DNA of 64,000 nucleotides from Liolophura sinensis (GCF_032854445.1 NC_088306.1:16215764-16279763), one strand, 5' to 3'; positions 1-12,871 are shown, counted from the first letter of the stretch. Made by a program: numbers and translations. Notes: generated from the sequence alone by a model not told the origin.

Positions 1-2287
1 AAACCAGGATGCTAGAACTGTGCCAAGTTGGATTGTTGTACATTAGCAAAACTCTTTTGACCATAGAGAAAGTCTACAAGAAAATGTTGTAACAAAGTTT
101 GAAGCAGAAGAAACAGGCACTGACTGAGACATTTAATGACCAGAGGCAAGCTGGGCTGGTCAGTAAATGTAGAGCTTAGGCTTTATTAGCCCTGGCTAAC
201 AAGGGCCAAGAGGAAATGCTGGTTCTATAATGGCTCATACTGACTGAGAGGGTCTGCAACTCCACTTGTGACGCTCTCTTATACTTGTCATATGAAAACT
301 GAGATCTCAAAGAGGCCAGGAAGTTGTTGGACTGTGAACTCATCATATATGCCTTATTGGATTATCCTATTGCTGGCACTCTACCAGTTATATGTGGGAT
401 ACCAGTTACTTGTCTATAGCTCAGACAAGTACCTGGTACTGCGAGCTTATGCTGGAATTTTGGACACACAAATGAAAATGAAAGAAGTGAATAAAAAACC
501 CAATGGGCAAATTAGAAATTATTTATTCATAAATATTTACATGGAAATTTAATTGATCTGTGTACACTTTGTATTGTACATAGGAATGTTAATTTTTGCC
601 TAAATCACATGAGGAAGACTACCAAAACCTGTTTGTTTGAAGTTTTGTTGTTTTTTTTTTTTAATAGACAGGAACATTGCTGGTTTGGTAGTGTCTGCTT
701 TGTGCCCCCTACTAGCTAAGCGTTAATTCTCTGGTGCCAGTTCCGTAGGACCCCATCGTGGGTGTGTAGTGCCCACCCTCCAGTACCTTACTGTCACAGG
801 ACATGGGATGGGTGGCTGAATGCTAAACTAGCATAGTCATTTACTTTGTTTGTCTCCTTGTGTAAATATAAATTGTTAAACAGGGTTTTAAATTTGTTCC
901 TTCTCTTACCCTGAATTTAGAACTGGTGAAGGAGACATTTTTACATATTGAAAACAAAGAACATTTTTTTTTTTGTTTTTTTTTTGGGGATGATTTTTGA
1001 CAATATTTATAGGGCGCACACTGAGGCAGAAGACTAGCCTGAGCTCTGCCTGCTTCCCTGAGGGTGAAATTGAAGATAACAGATAACACAGATGCATCCG
1101 GTTGAAGGCTAGCTCTTCAGCTCCTCAAGCTCACACTTTCCACAGGAGGTGTTGTCTCCCTTGTGACCTAGATCTAGTGAGGGGGCCCTGTTAGGGGGTT
1201 TTGTTGTGACCACTAGGTCCATGGATTGTAGATGTACTTGTACACAAGGATATAAGGTGCAGCAGGCTAGTTCCTGGATTAGATTCCCCTTTTTGTAGCT
1301 TCCCTTTCTGACAGCCCTAAGCCAGAGATGTGAATGAGCATTTTCTATGGTAACCTATTCTAGATCTCCTTAATTAGATTACACTGGAAAAACGTTGCAG
1401 ATTACGTATCATTTTGACATGCTCATGGTAACCTACTGTTTATGCCCCTAAAGCTGATTTGCATAACCTCTAGCCAAACCCATCTCTTTCCATTCACTTT
1501 CACTTTCTCCATCCATTGACATGACCGGAAACTCTTGTAAAGAAAAAGCAAGTTGTAAGCTACCTTTAGCTTATCAAGAAAATCAGAAATTTCAGTTTGT
1601 GGAAAGTGAAGTAAAGAAAGATAATCTACTTGAGCTTTTGTAATGATAAAGAAGGGAAAAATTTTCTCAACATCTGCTTATCCAGTCAACTTCACAATTA
1701 TCATGTGCATTGCTGAAGGGCCGAAAGAAGTACTGTGTCGATACTAGTTAAAAAATTATGTAAGCAAACGAGGCAAAGCCAGCGTCATTTATACTTGTAT
1801 TTTCTCCACGGCACAGTACACATGTTACGTTATCTGTAGAAGCTTGCACCACCTGGTGGGAAAATATCCCAAGCTCTTGGGTGGAAATTTAGAACTGAAT
1901 CATGGGAAATCTAATCTAAACGGCACCTACAAGAAGGAGACACACGTTGAAACCGAAACTCTGTACTTAAAAACTATGATTTTGCTAACCATTTTTGCTG
2001 TGCATTTTACAACCCATTGGCTATGTTTATATTTCAAAGCAACTGTAAAAAAAAGTTACTATCAAAGACATTTTTTCAAAGTCTAATTTCAACACAATAG
2101 GATTTTTGAACATTTTTTCCACACCACGCATCAGCCATTCCTCAAACGTTTACTGAGCAGTAGAGAGAAAAAAATACATGGCTGTCCAAAGACGTCATAT
2201 AATCATCGAAGAAAAGTGTAAGGTGCCGTCTAGACGAGCTTTAGGGAAGTTGAATACTTCTTGACAGTGGACTTGTGATATTCTGAT

Positions 2288-2445
2288 GTGACCCAGGAGC
2301 CTCTCATCAATGCGGTCACTGTGAGTCATACTGACTTCCTCTCAGACCGTACATGGAAAGGCCGGCCAGCAATTTGCGGATGGCCAAGGGTTTCGTCGGG
2401 GAATGAGTACAGTATGAAACACCAATCAAATAAATAAATGATCAG
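2288..2445 (+). repeat. tRNA-derived SINE, family 1, 5'-truncated
   Basis: The sequence starts at GTGACCCAGGAGCCTCTC within the tRNA-like head and ends in CAAATAAATAAATG. It aligns with fuller copies such as the one at 29424. A stretch in the middle of the body is missing. Confidence 0.7.
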
Positions 2446-3362
2446 TCATGCACTGCACGTGTTTTTTTTTATTTTAAACAGACAGAAATTAGATTTAAAA
2501 TAATTTGCCCATATTACCAGTAGTTGTTTTATAATCACAAAACTTACTGGCTGGAGAACGGTGAGTGGCAGCTGGTTACTGTACCCCCATTCACAGTGTC
2601 ATCACATGAGAGCATTCAGTATTAAACTGGTTGGTAAAGAACTTCCCACCCCTGACGAAGTTGTCCAGTGTTTGTTTGTTGAGGGTCGAATTCTCCGAAC
2701 CAGCTGGAATGATAAACACCTCCAGCCATTTTTATTAACAGTGCTTCGAATTTCATAATCAGCGTTCCCACTTTTCATTCTGCCGTAAATATTGATATGA
2801 CAAGAAACGTCAAAACAGGTTATAAAAAGTAGGTGATGTTTGTTTCATACAAGCGGGTTTTTAGGGGTTTTGTTGTCCATTGTCCTATTGATGAATGGTA
2901 CAGCGAACTGTGATGTGTTCACGGTCGTGTAAAATACCATGTCCAAGGAATCACTTTGTTGTCAACTTCCACACCTGATAGTTCTGCAAATAGTCCACAA
3001 GTCTTGTTGTGGATACAGTAATCAGCGAAATCCTAAGCATCCTATGAGTTAGATGTTACTATTAACCTGTACTAATAAAGTTAACATACGGCAGACTTAA
3101 GTACTCAATATTAAATAAACAAAGAGCCGGAATGGATGGCTATTTCGGCTTGCTTTCCACCAGCTAATGTTGATTACAATGTAAACTTTGACTACCTGAA
3201 TGTACCTGCCCCTTCCGCTCTCGATTGTCACTTGGATATACCCCCCCCCCACCCCCTTACCCAATCACCCAAACACAAATCACCAAATAAATACAAGGAC
3301 ATGTAGCAATAATTTAAAACGGATTTAGGGCTTGTTTCATTTATGTTTAGTTATATATGTAC

Positions 3363-3560
3363 CCTAATTCTTCAACTGCCTCTGCAAACAACGTTTTGAA
3401 ACATTCTATGAGAGAACTATGGAGTGTAGAGTAATGATTTTCACAGATTCATGAAGCTTGCATCTTTACTGAAACAAACAAATCAGTTCAGGATCATTTT
3501 TGTAATGGTTGTATGCATGAATTCCACTGGCAAAAAAGTGCTTTACGCAACCATGGCAAC
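3363..3560. repeat. Truncated TIR element, family A
   Basis: This shares more than 150 bp of recognisable order with 57129-57356 (CTAATTCTTCAA, AGAGAACTATGG, TTCATGAAGCTTGC, TGAAACAA, AAAAAAGTG). The right terminal repeat is not visible here. Confidence 0.5.
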
Positions 3561-3918
3561 ATTATGCCTGCAACACTGTGTGACATGTAATTATCTGCAG
3601 ATAAATGCAACCTTGCCTGCAGTACATTGTAATTATGGAACAGCAAAATGTCTTATCCTTGTTTTCATCTTACACTGCTTCTCCTTGCTGTGAGGTGAAG
3701 GGCAGTGTAACTTGTGACAGATTATCCTGATGTAATGAAAGTCCGCATTTTAGGTACAACCTGTGTATCACGTAAGCAAGTCACAGTTGGTCATTTAATT
3801 TAGAGGCCAAAAAAGTCTTTTAACAGGCAGGAGTAACTCAAGGTATACCAGTATTGCCTGAATGCTGCAGGTGGAGGTACAGAACAATCATGGACTCTTC
3901 TACTGTTTTATTTTCCAG

Positions 3919-4072
3919 GAACAACTCCTGCGGCAGCACTTAATTGAAACACCCGAAGTTCCCATCTCACAGAGCCAATCCAGTGAGATGACATCTGCTA
4001 CAGACCCATTCCTGGGACAAAGCACAAACCCGGATAATCACGCTCGCCAGGAGAGCGCAGATAGTGGACTTG
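3919..4072 (+). CDS. YAP1: YAP exon with coiled-coil end and LATS site
   Basis: The exon follows a TTTTATTTTCCAG acceptor and ends at TTG|GTGAGT, in phase 1. It encodes 51 residues plus one base, beginning EQLLRQ and ending QESADSGL. The HARQES motif fits the LATS consensus. The coding frame in the preceding intron has no acceptable start, so this is an internal exon. Confidence 0.93.
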
Positions 4073-6884
4073 GTGAGTAACAGAGCATGCACACTCCACA
4101 CACTGACTGGATGCACCACGATTCACTTTATCACTCAGTTTGTGATTACTCAATATGAAAAGTAACCCTAACTAAGTAAATAGAAAACAAAGTGCATGAA
4201 GGCATGAAAAGCTTTATCTTAATTCCTCAACCTTTCCACATATGAAAGAGCAACTTACAGTGCAATTTATGCACAATTTTGATTTGATTCTGAAGACATT
4301 GGATGGGTTGGCCAATTTCAGAGCTTCACAGAAAGTATAATTTTATCAGTCTACACAGAATAATGCCTTCAGAATATGCTTGAATAAACACCTTGCAAAC
4401 ATGTGAAAAGGTTGAAGGATTACAGTACCTACACTTCATTATGTGAAAAACAACATATTAGTGATTTTTTTTTGTGCGTCTAAAGTACGTTAAGGTTGCA
4501 CTGATATCGCTATTTGTGCAGCAGCTGAAGATATAAAACTTTTTTAGTCCTAGAAAATATGACGAATGTCACTTCATTGCATATATCTGGGAGCCAAATT
4601 GCCTGCTAAACAAGTCATTGGCTCCTAAATTAACGCTTGTTATTTTTTACATAAAGGTAAAATATCAGGATTGCCTTCACTTTTTAAAGTGATATTTCAC
4701 TCTGTTTTAATGTTGTTACTACATTATATATTCACACTCACATGCTATGACGTCAGAAAAGAAACCTTTTGTTTGTGATGTTCCTATCCCAGCTCAGCTG
4801 GATGACATCATAATACAAGTTCAGTTAACTTTAACATTCCTACATGACACCACAAGATACAAGGTCATGCGAGATGTCACACTGTATACACTAGTAGTAC
4901 GTGCTTCCTCACTGTGTCAGTCCTCAATTTTTTCTAATTATAAGTCTGTGATTGTCTACAGTTAAAGCCTGGCTTAAACTTGTTTAAATACACAAAAAAT
5001 TGTCAAATTTTTCTCAAAAAGGTGAAAAATGGTAACTCGTTTTTTAATGGTTAATCGCTTTGCATCTCGTGACTGATTACTTCTACCCTCTCATTCGAAA
5101 AATATTTGTGGCATTCAACCGTCACTGTGCGATATCCTCTGTGTACTTCAAACCCCAAAGAAGTGCCTGCACATGTGTGAAATTGTGATATTTCTGTTTT
5201 ATCAGGTGGTATGGGGACCAGTTATAGTTTACCAAGAACTCCTGAAGATTTCCTACGCAACGTGGATGAAATGGACACATCAGATGGGGGTGAGTTTGTC
5301 CCTCAGAGTCAGGGGTCAATTCCACAATGCCTTTTTTTTTAGGTAATCTCAAACTATTGGCATCATTGGTTTAGATATACATATATATACATATTTGTCT
5401 TAGCATGACATTTGTGAGGTCTGAGAGCAGAAGCATGTAAATAACAGATTTTGGCTTTGCCAAACTAGTATTGTGGAATTGACAGTCATCCTGAGGCCAG
5501 TTTCATTTTGGGAAGTGTGATGGTTCGGGCTCCAAACCCAACCTTGGACAAGTAATTTCTAGATTCTTCCTGCTAGTTGTACGTGACAAGGTGGGATTTG
5601 ATACCTGACTTTGTCCTTGTTAGTCTACTTATTTGCAGGCTTCAACTTACTGGTATTCATATTACAAATGTTAGCTCAAACAGCAAAGAACAGCTTGTAG
5701 GCCAGAAAATTTATCTTTTGTATACTACATATTTCTCTACAGTACTAGATGTTTGTGTGTGTTTTCTGGTTGACAGGACACACGAGTAAAGTACTTGGAG
5801 ATTTTGGCAGTATGGATATCGGCCCATTGGCAGATGGAGGAGACACCACGGATATGGATGGAGACAACTTAGTACCCAGTTTACAGGTATACACTTTGTC
5901 TCAAGTTACTACCCTAAATTCTGAACAAATTCCACCTGTGAAGTGTAACTTCAGATGCAATTTCAAAACAAAACTTGTTAGATTTTGAAGACTGAAATGT
6001 GCTCGTTAGGTAGGGGCACATACGGATGTACCAGAAATTATAAATAAATCAGGCACTACATTTATATCTGTGGTGGATGAGGTGGTTGGATAGCATGCCA
6101 GCGCAGCGCAATGACCCCCCCAATGTCTCTCACCAATAGCCATATTTGGGAGAGTGTGACAGCAACCTGCGGATGGTTGTAGGTTCCCCCCAGGTTCTAC
6201 CCGTTTGCCTCCCACCGTAATGCTGGCTGCCATCGTATAGGTGAAATATTCTTTCACTACGGTGCAAAACACCAATGAAATAAATAAAATAATGTATCTC
6301 TGTAGTCAAACTTGGTGAGGATTTAGGGTTGTGGGTACACTTGTACCCCAACATCAGGACGATTGTTTCATTTTTGTTCGACAGAAATGATATTATCAGT
6401 TCACAAAATTATCACGAATGTGATGTTATCTTAAAATATCTTAAAATAATGATCTTGAAGTCATGTATACTAATATTTGCTTTATCAAAGTGCATGTACA
6501 TATGACAGGAAGATGTCAATGTGTTAAAGACAGTACATGTGTCTCAAAGTTTGTGAAATCTTGAGATCTTAGTCATAAAACATTACTTTTGTTGCTGAAA
6601 TTTACATTCGTCTCCCAGGATATCACCTTACTCCAAACAAACCTCAAAACCCTTTTGAAAGCTCAATACCACTCAGAGTTGGGCAAAAGGAGGAACTTTG
6701 TGTAGGAAATCACACGATTCTATGTCACATTCAGTATTAAATTGTGTTGTTGCTGTCTTCAAATAATCATGATTGATTGGTCCATATTTGTTTTCGACAG
6801 GAGGTGATAAGCAGTGACCTGCTTCACGACGTGCAGAGTGTGCTAAGCACACCCAAGATGGACAATCCTATGACCTGGTTGTGA
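3919..6884 (+). CDS. YAP1: Transcriptional co-activator YAP/Yorkie, C-terminal 143 residues (5' partial)
   Basis: YAP is the Hippo-pathway effector that enters the nucleus and activates TEAD factors. Joining 3919-4072, 5206-5289, 5777-5886 and 6801-6884 gives an open frame of 143 residues ending in TGA. Every junction is GT-AG and the phases agree (1, 1, 0). The exons show, in order: an EQLLRQ stretch matching the end of the YAP coiled coil; a DPFL motif; HARQES, a LATS-kinase HxRxxS site equivalent to human S381; DSGL, the phosphodegron core; SYSLPRTPEDFL followed by VDEMDT, the transactivation signature; DNLVPSLQ and SSDLL; and the terminal PDZ ligand TWL. TEAD-binding and WW domains are expected upstream. 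The product could be called YAP1, TAZ or Yorkie, because invertebrates usually have one orthologue. Confidence 0.95.
4216..4432 (-). repeat. TIR element, family B, inside YAP intron
   Basis: Ends TTAATTCCTCAACCTTTC and GAAAAGGTTGAAGGATTA form imperfect terminal inverted repeats. The interior (reverse orientation) matches copies at 11879, 13589, 19756 and 50290. No transposase frame is present, so it looks like a miniature non-autonomous DNA element. Confidence 0.6.
5206..5289 (+). CDS. YAP1: YAP exon with SYSLPRTPEDFL motif
   Basis: The acceptor is TTTTATCAG and the donor GGGG|GTGAGT. The exon is 84 nt, entering and leaving in phase 1. It encodes the motif equivalent to vertebrate SYSVPRTPDDFL, including the tyrosine known as a c-Abl target in vertebrates, and then VDEMDT of the activation domain. 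Confidence 0.93.
5777..5886 (+). CDS. YAP1: YAP exon, acidic activation region
   Basis: The acceptor is TGGTTGACAG and the donor TTACAG|GTATAC. The exon is 110 nt and leaves in phase 0. The segment is rich in Asp and Gly and ends DNLVPSLQ, matching the vertebrate EELMPSLQ region. Confidence 0.92.
6066..6298 (+). repeat. tRNA-derived SINE, family 1, in YAP intron
   Basis: A tRNA-like head (GGTTGGATAGCATGCCAGCGC) leads into the conserved body (CAACCTGCGGATGG, GTGAAATATTC, AAAACACCAATGAAATAAATAA). The copy is diverged and lies in the intron just before the last YAP exon. Confidence 0.75.
6801..6884 (+). CDS. YAP1: YAP terminal coding exon with PDZ ligand
   Basis: The acceptor is TTTTCGACAG. 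Twenty-seven codons and TGA encode EVISSDLLHDVQSVL and end in PMTWL. The C-terminal TWL is the PDZ-binding motif conserved in YAP proteins and fixes the end of the protein. Confidence 0.95.
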   Translation, partial: EVISSDLLHDVQSVLSTPKMDNPMTWL

Positions 6885-7585
6885 GGGTACCGATTGAGCG
6901 TGCTCAGTGACCTGGCCCCTGCTGGTGACCTTGACAGGGGTCACCATCCCATCATATTGCCTCCATTTATTCCATGTTGTTACAAATTGTACAGATTACC
7001 ATGTATCGACGTCTGTCGAGTATGTGTGCGCACAGCATCATATCTCGGTAGTGCGGCCCAACGAACAACACGACTCATGGTCGCATCACAGGAGAACAAC
7101 AACAACAAACAAAGAAACAAACAAATGATGTATTTTTCTATATATTTCGATAAACATCAGGGAAAAGCTCAAAAATATTTCTGCAATCTATCTTTTGTAT
7201 ACCTACAAGAAATATGGCTTTCTTCCACCCCCTTATCCTATCTCTTTTCTTTTTTGCTTCTTTTCTTTACTTCCAGTTAGTAAAAGAGAGATATTCCAAT
7301 GTAGCCCATTCTCACAATTGTGTTGAGTCGTATACCACAAGTAGGACCCTCTGTTGATCGGATCAATATCTGATCCAGGAGGCCACTGTACTGTTTTATT
7401 GTTAGGGGAGATAACTCCTGAGACAAACCACTGCTGTGATGCCATCAGTTTTCCTAGTTTGTCTATATTTGTATGCTTTTATGCTACATTGTTGTATTTT
7501 GTGGTGCTCGTGTTTGGGTTTAACCGTATGAAGCATGGTTATTTTGTAACATAGATTTTAAAATATCCACATACACACACACATT

Positions 7586-7587
<2 letters not shown>

Positions 7588-7617
<30 letters not shown>

Positions 7618-7640
7618 CTTAAAATATATATATATATTTT
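7588..7640. repeat. TA dinucleotide tract in YAP 3' region
   Basis: A run of TATATATA is split by ACTTAAAATA. It is a simple microsatellite 0.7 kb after the YAP stop codon. Confidence 0.9.
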
Positions 7641-7806
7641 TTGCGATAAAAAGCATATACACATACCCATTAGAGGTGTTTGTTATTGCAGTCACAGTTA
7701 AATTGTGCAAACCTGTAATTGTTTACTGGGCTTCCATATTGAACAATGGCCTCTATAGTTTAGGGGTATACTGACCTCATGCATTAGTCAGGTAAGCGAG
7801 ATCTAC

Positions 7807-8107
7807 CTCTCTTGAAATGGAGGTAAGAAAGGTGGAACACTTTCAGCATACTCTTTGCTCTCATTTTGAAGTTTACACCTACAATTTTGAGAAGTAGTAA
7901 GTTTGCTTTCTCACTGCGTCAGTCCTCAGTGTTTTTTAATTATAAACATTGAATAACATTGCATCAATTTGAAGCTCTTCAAAACCTGGCAAGGTTCAGA
8001 TAAACAGTAAAATTTACAGAGAAATGTTGTGTGTAGAATCCTGCACTAGTGGTATTGCTGTTTCACAAAGACCAGTTCTTCTTACCTCCTTTCAAGAGAG
8101 AGTTCTC
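7807..8107. repeat. Miniature inverted-repeat element
   Basis: CTCTCTTGAAATGGAGGTAAG at the left end is the near-perfect reverse complement of CTTACCTCCTTTCAAGAGAG at the right end, about 300 bp apart. The interior is AT-rich and carries no coding frame. Part of it (TTCTCACTGCGTCAGTCC) also occurs near 4906 in the YAP intron. Confidence 0.6.
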
Positions 8108-10351
8108 TCAGACCTGTTAGCTTTGTATTAAATGAAAATGGTGATGGTAGTTTTGTCATAGGTAAACCAAACTGTGACTTTTTTTCTTGAAAATTCCAAA
8201 TGTTAATTCATTCTAATTGAATGAGAAAGCACTGCTGATGCTTCAGCCATTTTTGAAGAATTTTTGAATTTTCTGTTAATTATTACAGTAGTTATTTTAA
8301 TGGGGTTTTTCTCTGTATATTATATTTCTTTTAGAATGTTTCTCTTTGAAGTGCTACTTTTCAGAGGTTGTTTACATTAGGATCCTAAAGCCCCGAACCA
8401 TGTGACATGCATATTTAGAGTGAAAGAAAGGGACTACATATCTAAAATTCATATACTTCTAGTCCTTCTGTGTTGTACAAAGAGTAATCTTTTCTTGAAA
8501 ATGAATTATGCCATAGAGGGCACTTTATGATAAATAAGTTTATACAGTAGGTTTATCTTACATTGTTACAAAGTATGAAATGTATCTATGTTTGTGAACT
8601 TGAGATCTTTGACAGAGGATAAGGGTGAGACTTTGGAGCAGCAGTCCAAGGGTTCAGTATAAACATTGTTTCATTATGACTAAGTGATGGAAGCCATGGA
8701 AGTTCAAACTTCAGATAAAGTGAAAGCAAGAAGTCTGTTTCAAAAGTGACAGTGTAGATACTGACTCTGACTACTAACCCAGCCGTACACACCTCTGTAG
8801 CCTGAACAGTGCATGCTGGAGAACAGTTAACTTGATGTATTCATGTAGGCATTGCTCTGTGTATCAAACAGTATTTTAATTGGTTGGCTGCTGGCATTAT
8901 CTCTGCGGCCAGTTTTGTGATTTAAGCTTGTCTTATCTGATTAAGGACTTGAGAAATATTGATGTGTACTGAGATACTTGTACCAGCTTGTTGTTAAAGA
9001 TTGTTATATGACTATTATTGATGAAATGTAAGAAGCAGCATTACATACGGATCTTGTGAAGTAAAGCATGTGGCCCTAAGCTGGTTGACTTGACGTAAAG
9101 GAAAATGTCACTGTCCTGAAACATGCATGGTGTGTTTTTCATGCGCATACATATAGGTCAGTCTGTGGTTGCCAGGAAACAAGCATGTGTGCTGGGGACC
9201 TCTTGTGATTTCCGTATATTGGCAGGATGAATATAGGTGCTTGTGTCAGTTCTTGCTTAAGGCAGTGGTTCAGGTGCAAAAGAAAAACAAGTAATGTGTT
9301 TTTAATGGTCCCCAGTATGCAGGACTGACCAGTAGGGAACCCCAAACTGTCCAAACCCGGAATTATCTGTTTCTTGTTATATGTGTGATAAGGTCGGCTG
9401 TTGTGCAGTCTCGTGTTATGTGTTTAGGGTCGTGTGTGCGTGTGTTTGTGTGTTTGCCTGCTGCATGACTTGTCAGCCAAGGATAGTAAACGAGCTCATC
9501 TGCGGTACAAGCATGTCAAAAGTTCACTGAGTATCCCCAGGATGGAAGAAATGGACTTAGTGAGCCTACCAAACTGTGTAAATACACATCTGACTTGGTG
9601 GTTACTCGTTAATGCTTGTATTCAACATCCCTGCTTCACGAGCTCGCACAAGTCTCAGTGAAGGACTGGTGTGTTCAGGCGGGGAGAATCCCCTCCATGT
9701 ATTGTTTATGTCACTCAGGTCATTTCTGGCAGTATCGACAAGCTGGGGAAGAAAAGTGACTCTTGATGATTATGTTGTCAGCGGCGAAATTAAGTTTCAG
9801 TATCGTCAACGGTGGACCATGTGCATGTGAACTTCTTGTTCTTTTTTTTCTTTGTTTTTTTATAAGTGAAAGTGAAAGTAACGCTGATGTTGGGCATAAA
9901 GGCGTATACATCTGATAGGAGCATTGGATAAGACCTCTGAAATGGTAGGTCATGTCCGCCACAATCTTCTCACCTTTGTAGCCTGCGATCACCCCTTCAG
10001 TGATGTCACATGATTTATTGCCACCAGATGGCACTCTTGACCACTGCCAGATGTGACAAATATGTAAGACCTTCCGTTTCCAAGTCTTCCAGCCATCTCT
10101 TGTTTCACCCCCACTCCCCGCCACCAACCCCCATATCCCACGTCCAACCCTATTGGTGGGAAGTTACCCCTGGTGTTTTTGTAATGGACAATTTGCTGTG
10201 ATGTACATGCGTGTTGTGTCTGCATGGCATTGCATTGAAATAGCAAAGCTTACAGTGGTATCCATATTGTTATGTACATGTACAAGTTTTGCATGTGTTA
10301 ATGTTAAAAGCAAACCAAGGCACTGTCCAGGGCAGTTTGTGCTTTCGGTTT

Positions 10352-10382
<31 letters not shown>

Positions 10383-10429
10383 GTGAATGTTTGTTGTTGA
10401 AGAATTTGCCATTGTCATCTGTGATTGCT

Positions 10430-10545
10430 GTATTGTACACCTACAGTTCAGCATGTGCTGTATTGTGCACATACAGTTCAGCATGTGCTGTATTGTGCAC
10501 ATACAGTTCAGCATGTGCTGTATTGTACTTCTACTGTTCAGGATG
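10430..10545. repeat. 31-bp minisatellite
   Basis: TGTGCTGTATTGTGCACATACAGTTCAGCA is repeated about four times with a diverged last unit. A run of about 30 T precedes it at 10353-10382. Confidence 0.9.
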
Positions 10546-11878
10546 CATTTTGGAGCTTTATTGTTGATTTTTTTTTTTGAGAACTTAGTGCACATGATAA
10601 TGCATACCAGGTATGTGCAGTACAACAGTGGGTTTTACTGTATCCTTTTTTTAATTATTCAAATTTCTGGCATTTTTATAATTTTTGGTTATATTTTCCC
10701 CAACCCCGTCACTTAGCGTAACGTAAAAATGTTTTCCAGCCCTGCAGCATGGACAAATTCTGCCATAGTAAATCAAGACTGTGCCTTAATAGTTACATCG
10801 GCGAATACACTTTTGAGTCTTTTCCCTGATTTGAACTGGTGATTGGTTCATTGGGCTTTGTACAGTAATGAAAAAAGAAATTTCATATAATTTTTCTACA
10901 TTACAATCTAGACTTGAGATTTATATTGAAGAGTTTATTTTATTACACAATTAAGCCTCCAATTTCGCCCCTTCCCTAACCCCCATTGTTACAAAGGGGA
11001 GTTTAAATGTTTTCTCAGAATGGAGTTTCATGCCGTTTTTCAACCTAACTCCGCCGGACATTTTCATGAACCTTTAACATATATATACGTACATTCCATA
11101 TCCACAACCTCTCCAGTCCTCTTCTGATGGTTCTGCCTTGAGCTTAGAACCCAGGAAGAGGTCAACTGTGTTCACGTCTCCTAGATGTAGCTGAAGTTTA
11201 TCTGCTACTACCAGCTTGATAAACTTGTTTCGACTGTACCTTTTTTTTTTTTCTTTTTTTTTGTGGTCTGACACGACGTTTCTTTTTATTTTAGTTTATG
11301 TTTCGCTTGGGTGTTCTTATCGCCCTCTCCTCAAACTAAAGTAGAAATGGCTCAACGTTGATATTAATGACAACATCTGGTTTCGTCTTCAGAGCAGCTT
11401 TCTTTGTTGGCTTCGCGGAAAGCTGAAGGTTCTGAGCAGAGCAGTCAATGCAAGGCACACAGGTTATATGACTGAAATGGAAATTACTTCAGATTATACC
11501 AGAGTACTATGTCTTAATATTGGCAGCTACTGACACCTGCCGACCTGCCAAGTTAGACATACCATATGCAGAGGTAGGATCATGTTCAAAGTGGCTGTAT
11601 TACAACATGCCTTTTAATACCAAGTACCTAGGCAAAGGGAATTTAATCTTCTTGAGTATGGATAGAGGATACCAAAGCTCAGAGGCTGAGCCTTCTCACC
11701 GAATTTTTGTGTGTTCAATTACTTTATTGGCACCGATACCTTTGCTCACAATACCGAGTGCACCAAAACTAAAGACATTTTATTCACAAGTCTGTATTGT
11801 GAAAAGAGTGGCCTAGCCAGCCCTGTATAGTGGTTATACTACAGCAGCTCTGTTATTAACATTGTGGTGTGGTAATGG

Positions 11879-12104
11879 TCTGCTGTAATTCTTCCATCAT
11901 TTCTCATGTTTGCAAGGTGATTATTCACGCACGTTCTGAAGGCATTGTTCTGTGTTAGCTCATAAAATTTCACTTTTTGTGAATCCGTGACACTGGCCCA
12001 GTCCAATCAACGTGGCTTAGTCTCCAAAATCAACTTAAAAATGTGCATAAATTGCAGTGAAAGTTGCTCTTTTATATGTGAAAAGGTTGAGGATTTAGGG
12101 TATT
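11879..12104 (+). repeat. TIR element, family B
   Basis: The left end TAATTCTTCCATC and right end GTGAAAAGGTTGAGGATTA flank an interior (CTGAAGGCATTGTTCTGTG, TTTTTGTGAATCC, AAGTTGCTC) shared with the other family B copies. Confidence 0.6.
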
Positions 12105-12716
12105 GACCTGAACGAACGTCTTAAATTGCACATGGACACCAACGATGCCTTGAGACACAGGTCCATTATCAGTGGAGAGCCACAAACGAGTCTGTCCTGT
12201 GTTTTATTTGTTTTTCTTCTCTTTTCCAGACCTTAAACTGGAGTACAAGTATGCTTGCCTTTGAAAAATGTTTAAAATGCTTTTTTATGTCTCATTTATA
12301 AAGCAAAATTTGAAACTAGAGACTAGTTTTGGATCCTTGCCTATCTTGTCCTCTTACGAACATTGTCTGTTGCAATAAGCCTTATAACTTTTTATGATTA
12401 TGCAACCCATGTTGGAAACTTTGCTAATCTGTATTATTATTCTTATACTATGCATTGGATTTTAGCAACGACAAAGGATAAAAAAAAAAAACAAAAGCAT
12501 TTTGCTACTCATATAACTTGGTTACCAAAGGTATGCAAATAAAAAAAGGCACCCTTGTGTTTTTTCTGTAGGGGATTTTTAATAAAAGTATATTTTATTT
12601 AGCACAAAATGTAAATATCTAGGATCTCTCCTCTTACGACGTTTCACTTTTGTCATAGATTTTATAATATGCTCTCATGAATATCCCATTTATACCAAAT
12701 TAAATATGAAACTGTA

Positions 12717-12722
12717 AATAAA
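12717..12722 (+). terminator. Candidate distal poly(A) signal for YAP
   Basis: AATAAA lies here, the last of several such hexamers (others near 12534 and 12580), and T- and GT-rich sequence follows. This fits a distal polyadenylation site but is not proof of one. Confidence 0.3.
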
Positions 12723-12871
12723 GAAAAAAATATCAAAAGCTGAATGTATCTGTCTCCTGTGTTTTCACTTTCTCAATTTGTTGTTCGAACTCATCTTCTA
12801 CAGGCATGTAGCGTGTACAAGGTCAGCGAATGAAAAACACCAGCTGCTCCTGATCTGGTACAGGACTTGAT

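Larger units (their letters stand above)
1..3918 (+). other. Intron of the YAP/Yorkie gene (3' part)
   Basis: This stretch precedes the first recognisable YAP coding exon and ends in a polypyrimidine tract and AG at 3917-3918. No WW-domain or coiled-coil coding exon is visible, so the upstream exons must lie outside the window. It contains a truncated SINE at 2288-2445, a C-run at 3241-3250 and a decayed inverted-repeat element at about 3363-3560. The short open frames here have no recognisable similarity and no splice context. The gene assignment rests on the exons that follow. Confidence 0.6.
6885..12731 (+). other. Probable YAP 3' UTR and downstream flank
   Basis: After the YAP stop there is nearly 6 kb of AT-rich sequence with no convincing exon on either strand. 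It includes a TA dinucleotide tract (7588-7640), an inverted-repeat element (7807-8107), a 31-bp minisatellite (10430-10545) and a cluster of polyadenylation-type signals near 12.53-12.72 kb. A long 3' UTR is plausible, but where transcription ends cannot be decided from sequence alone. Confidence 0.4.
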
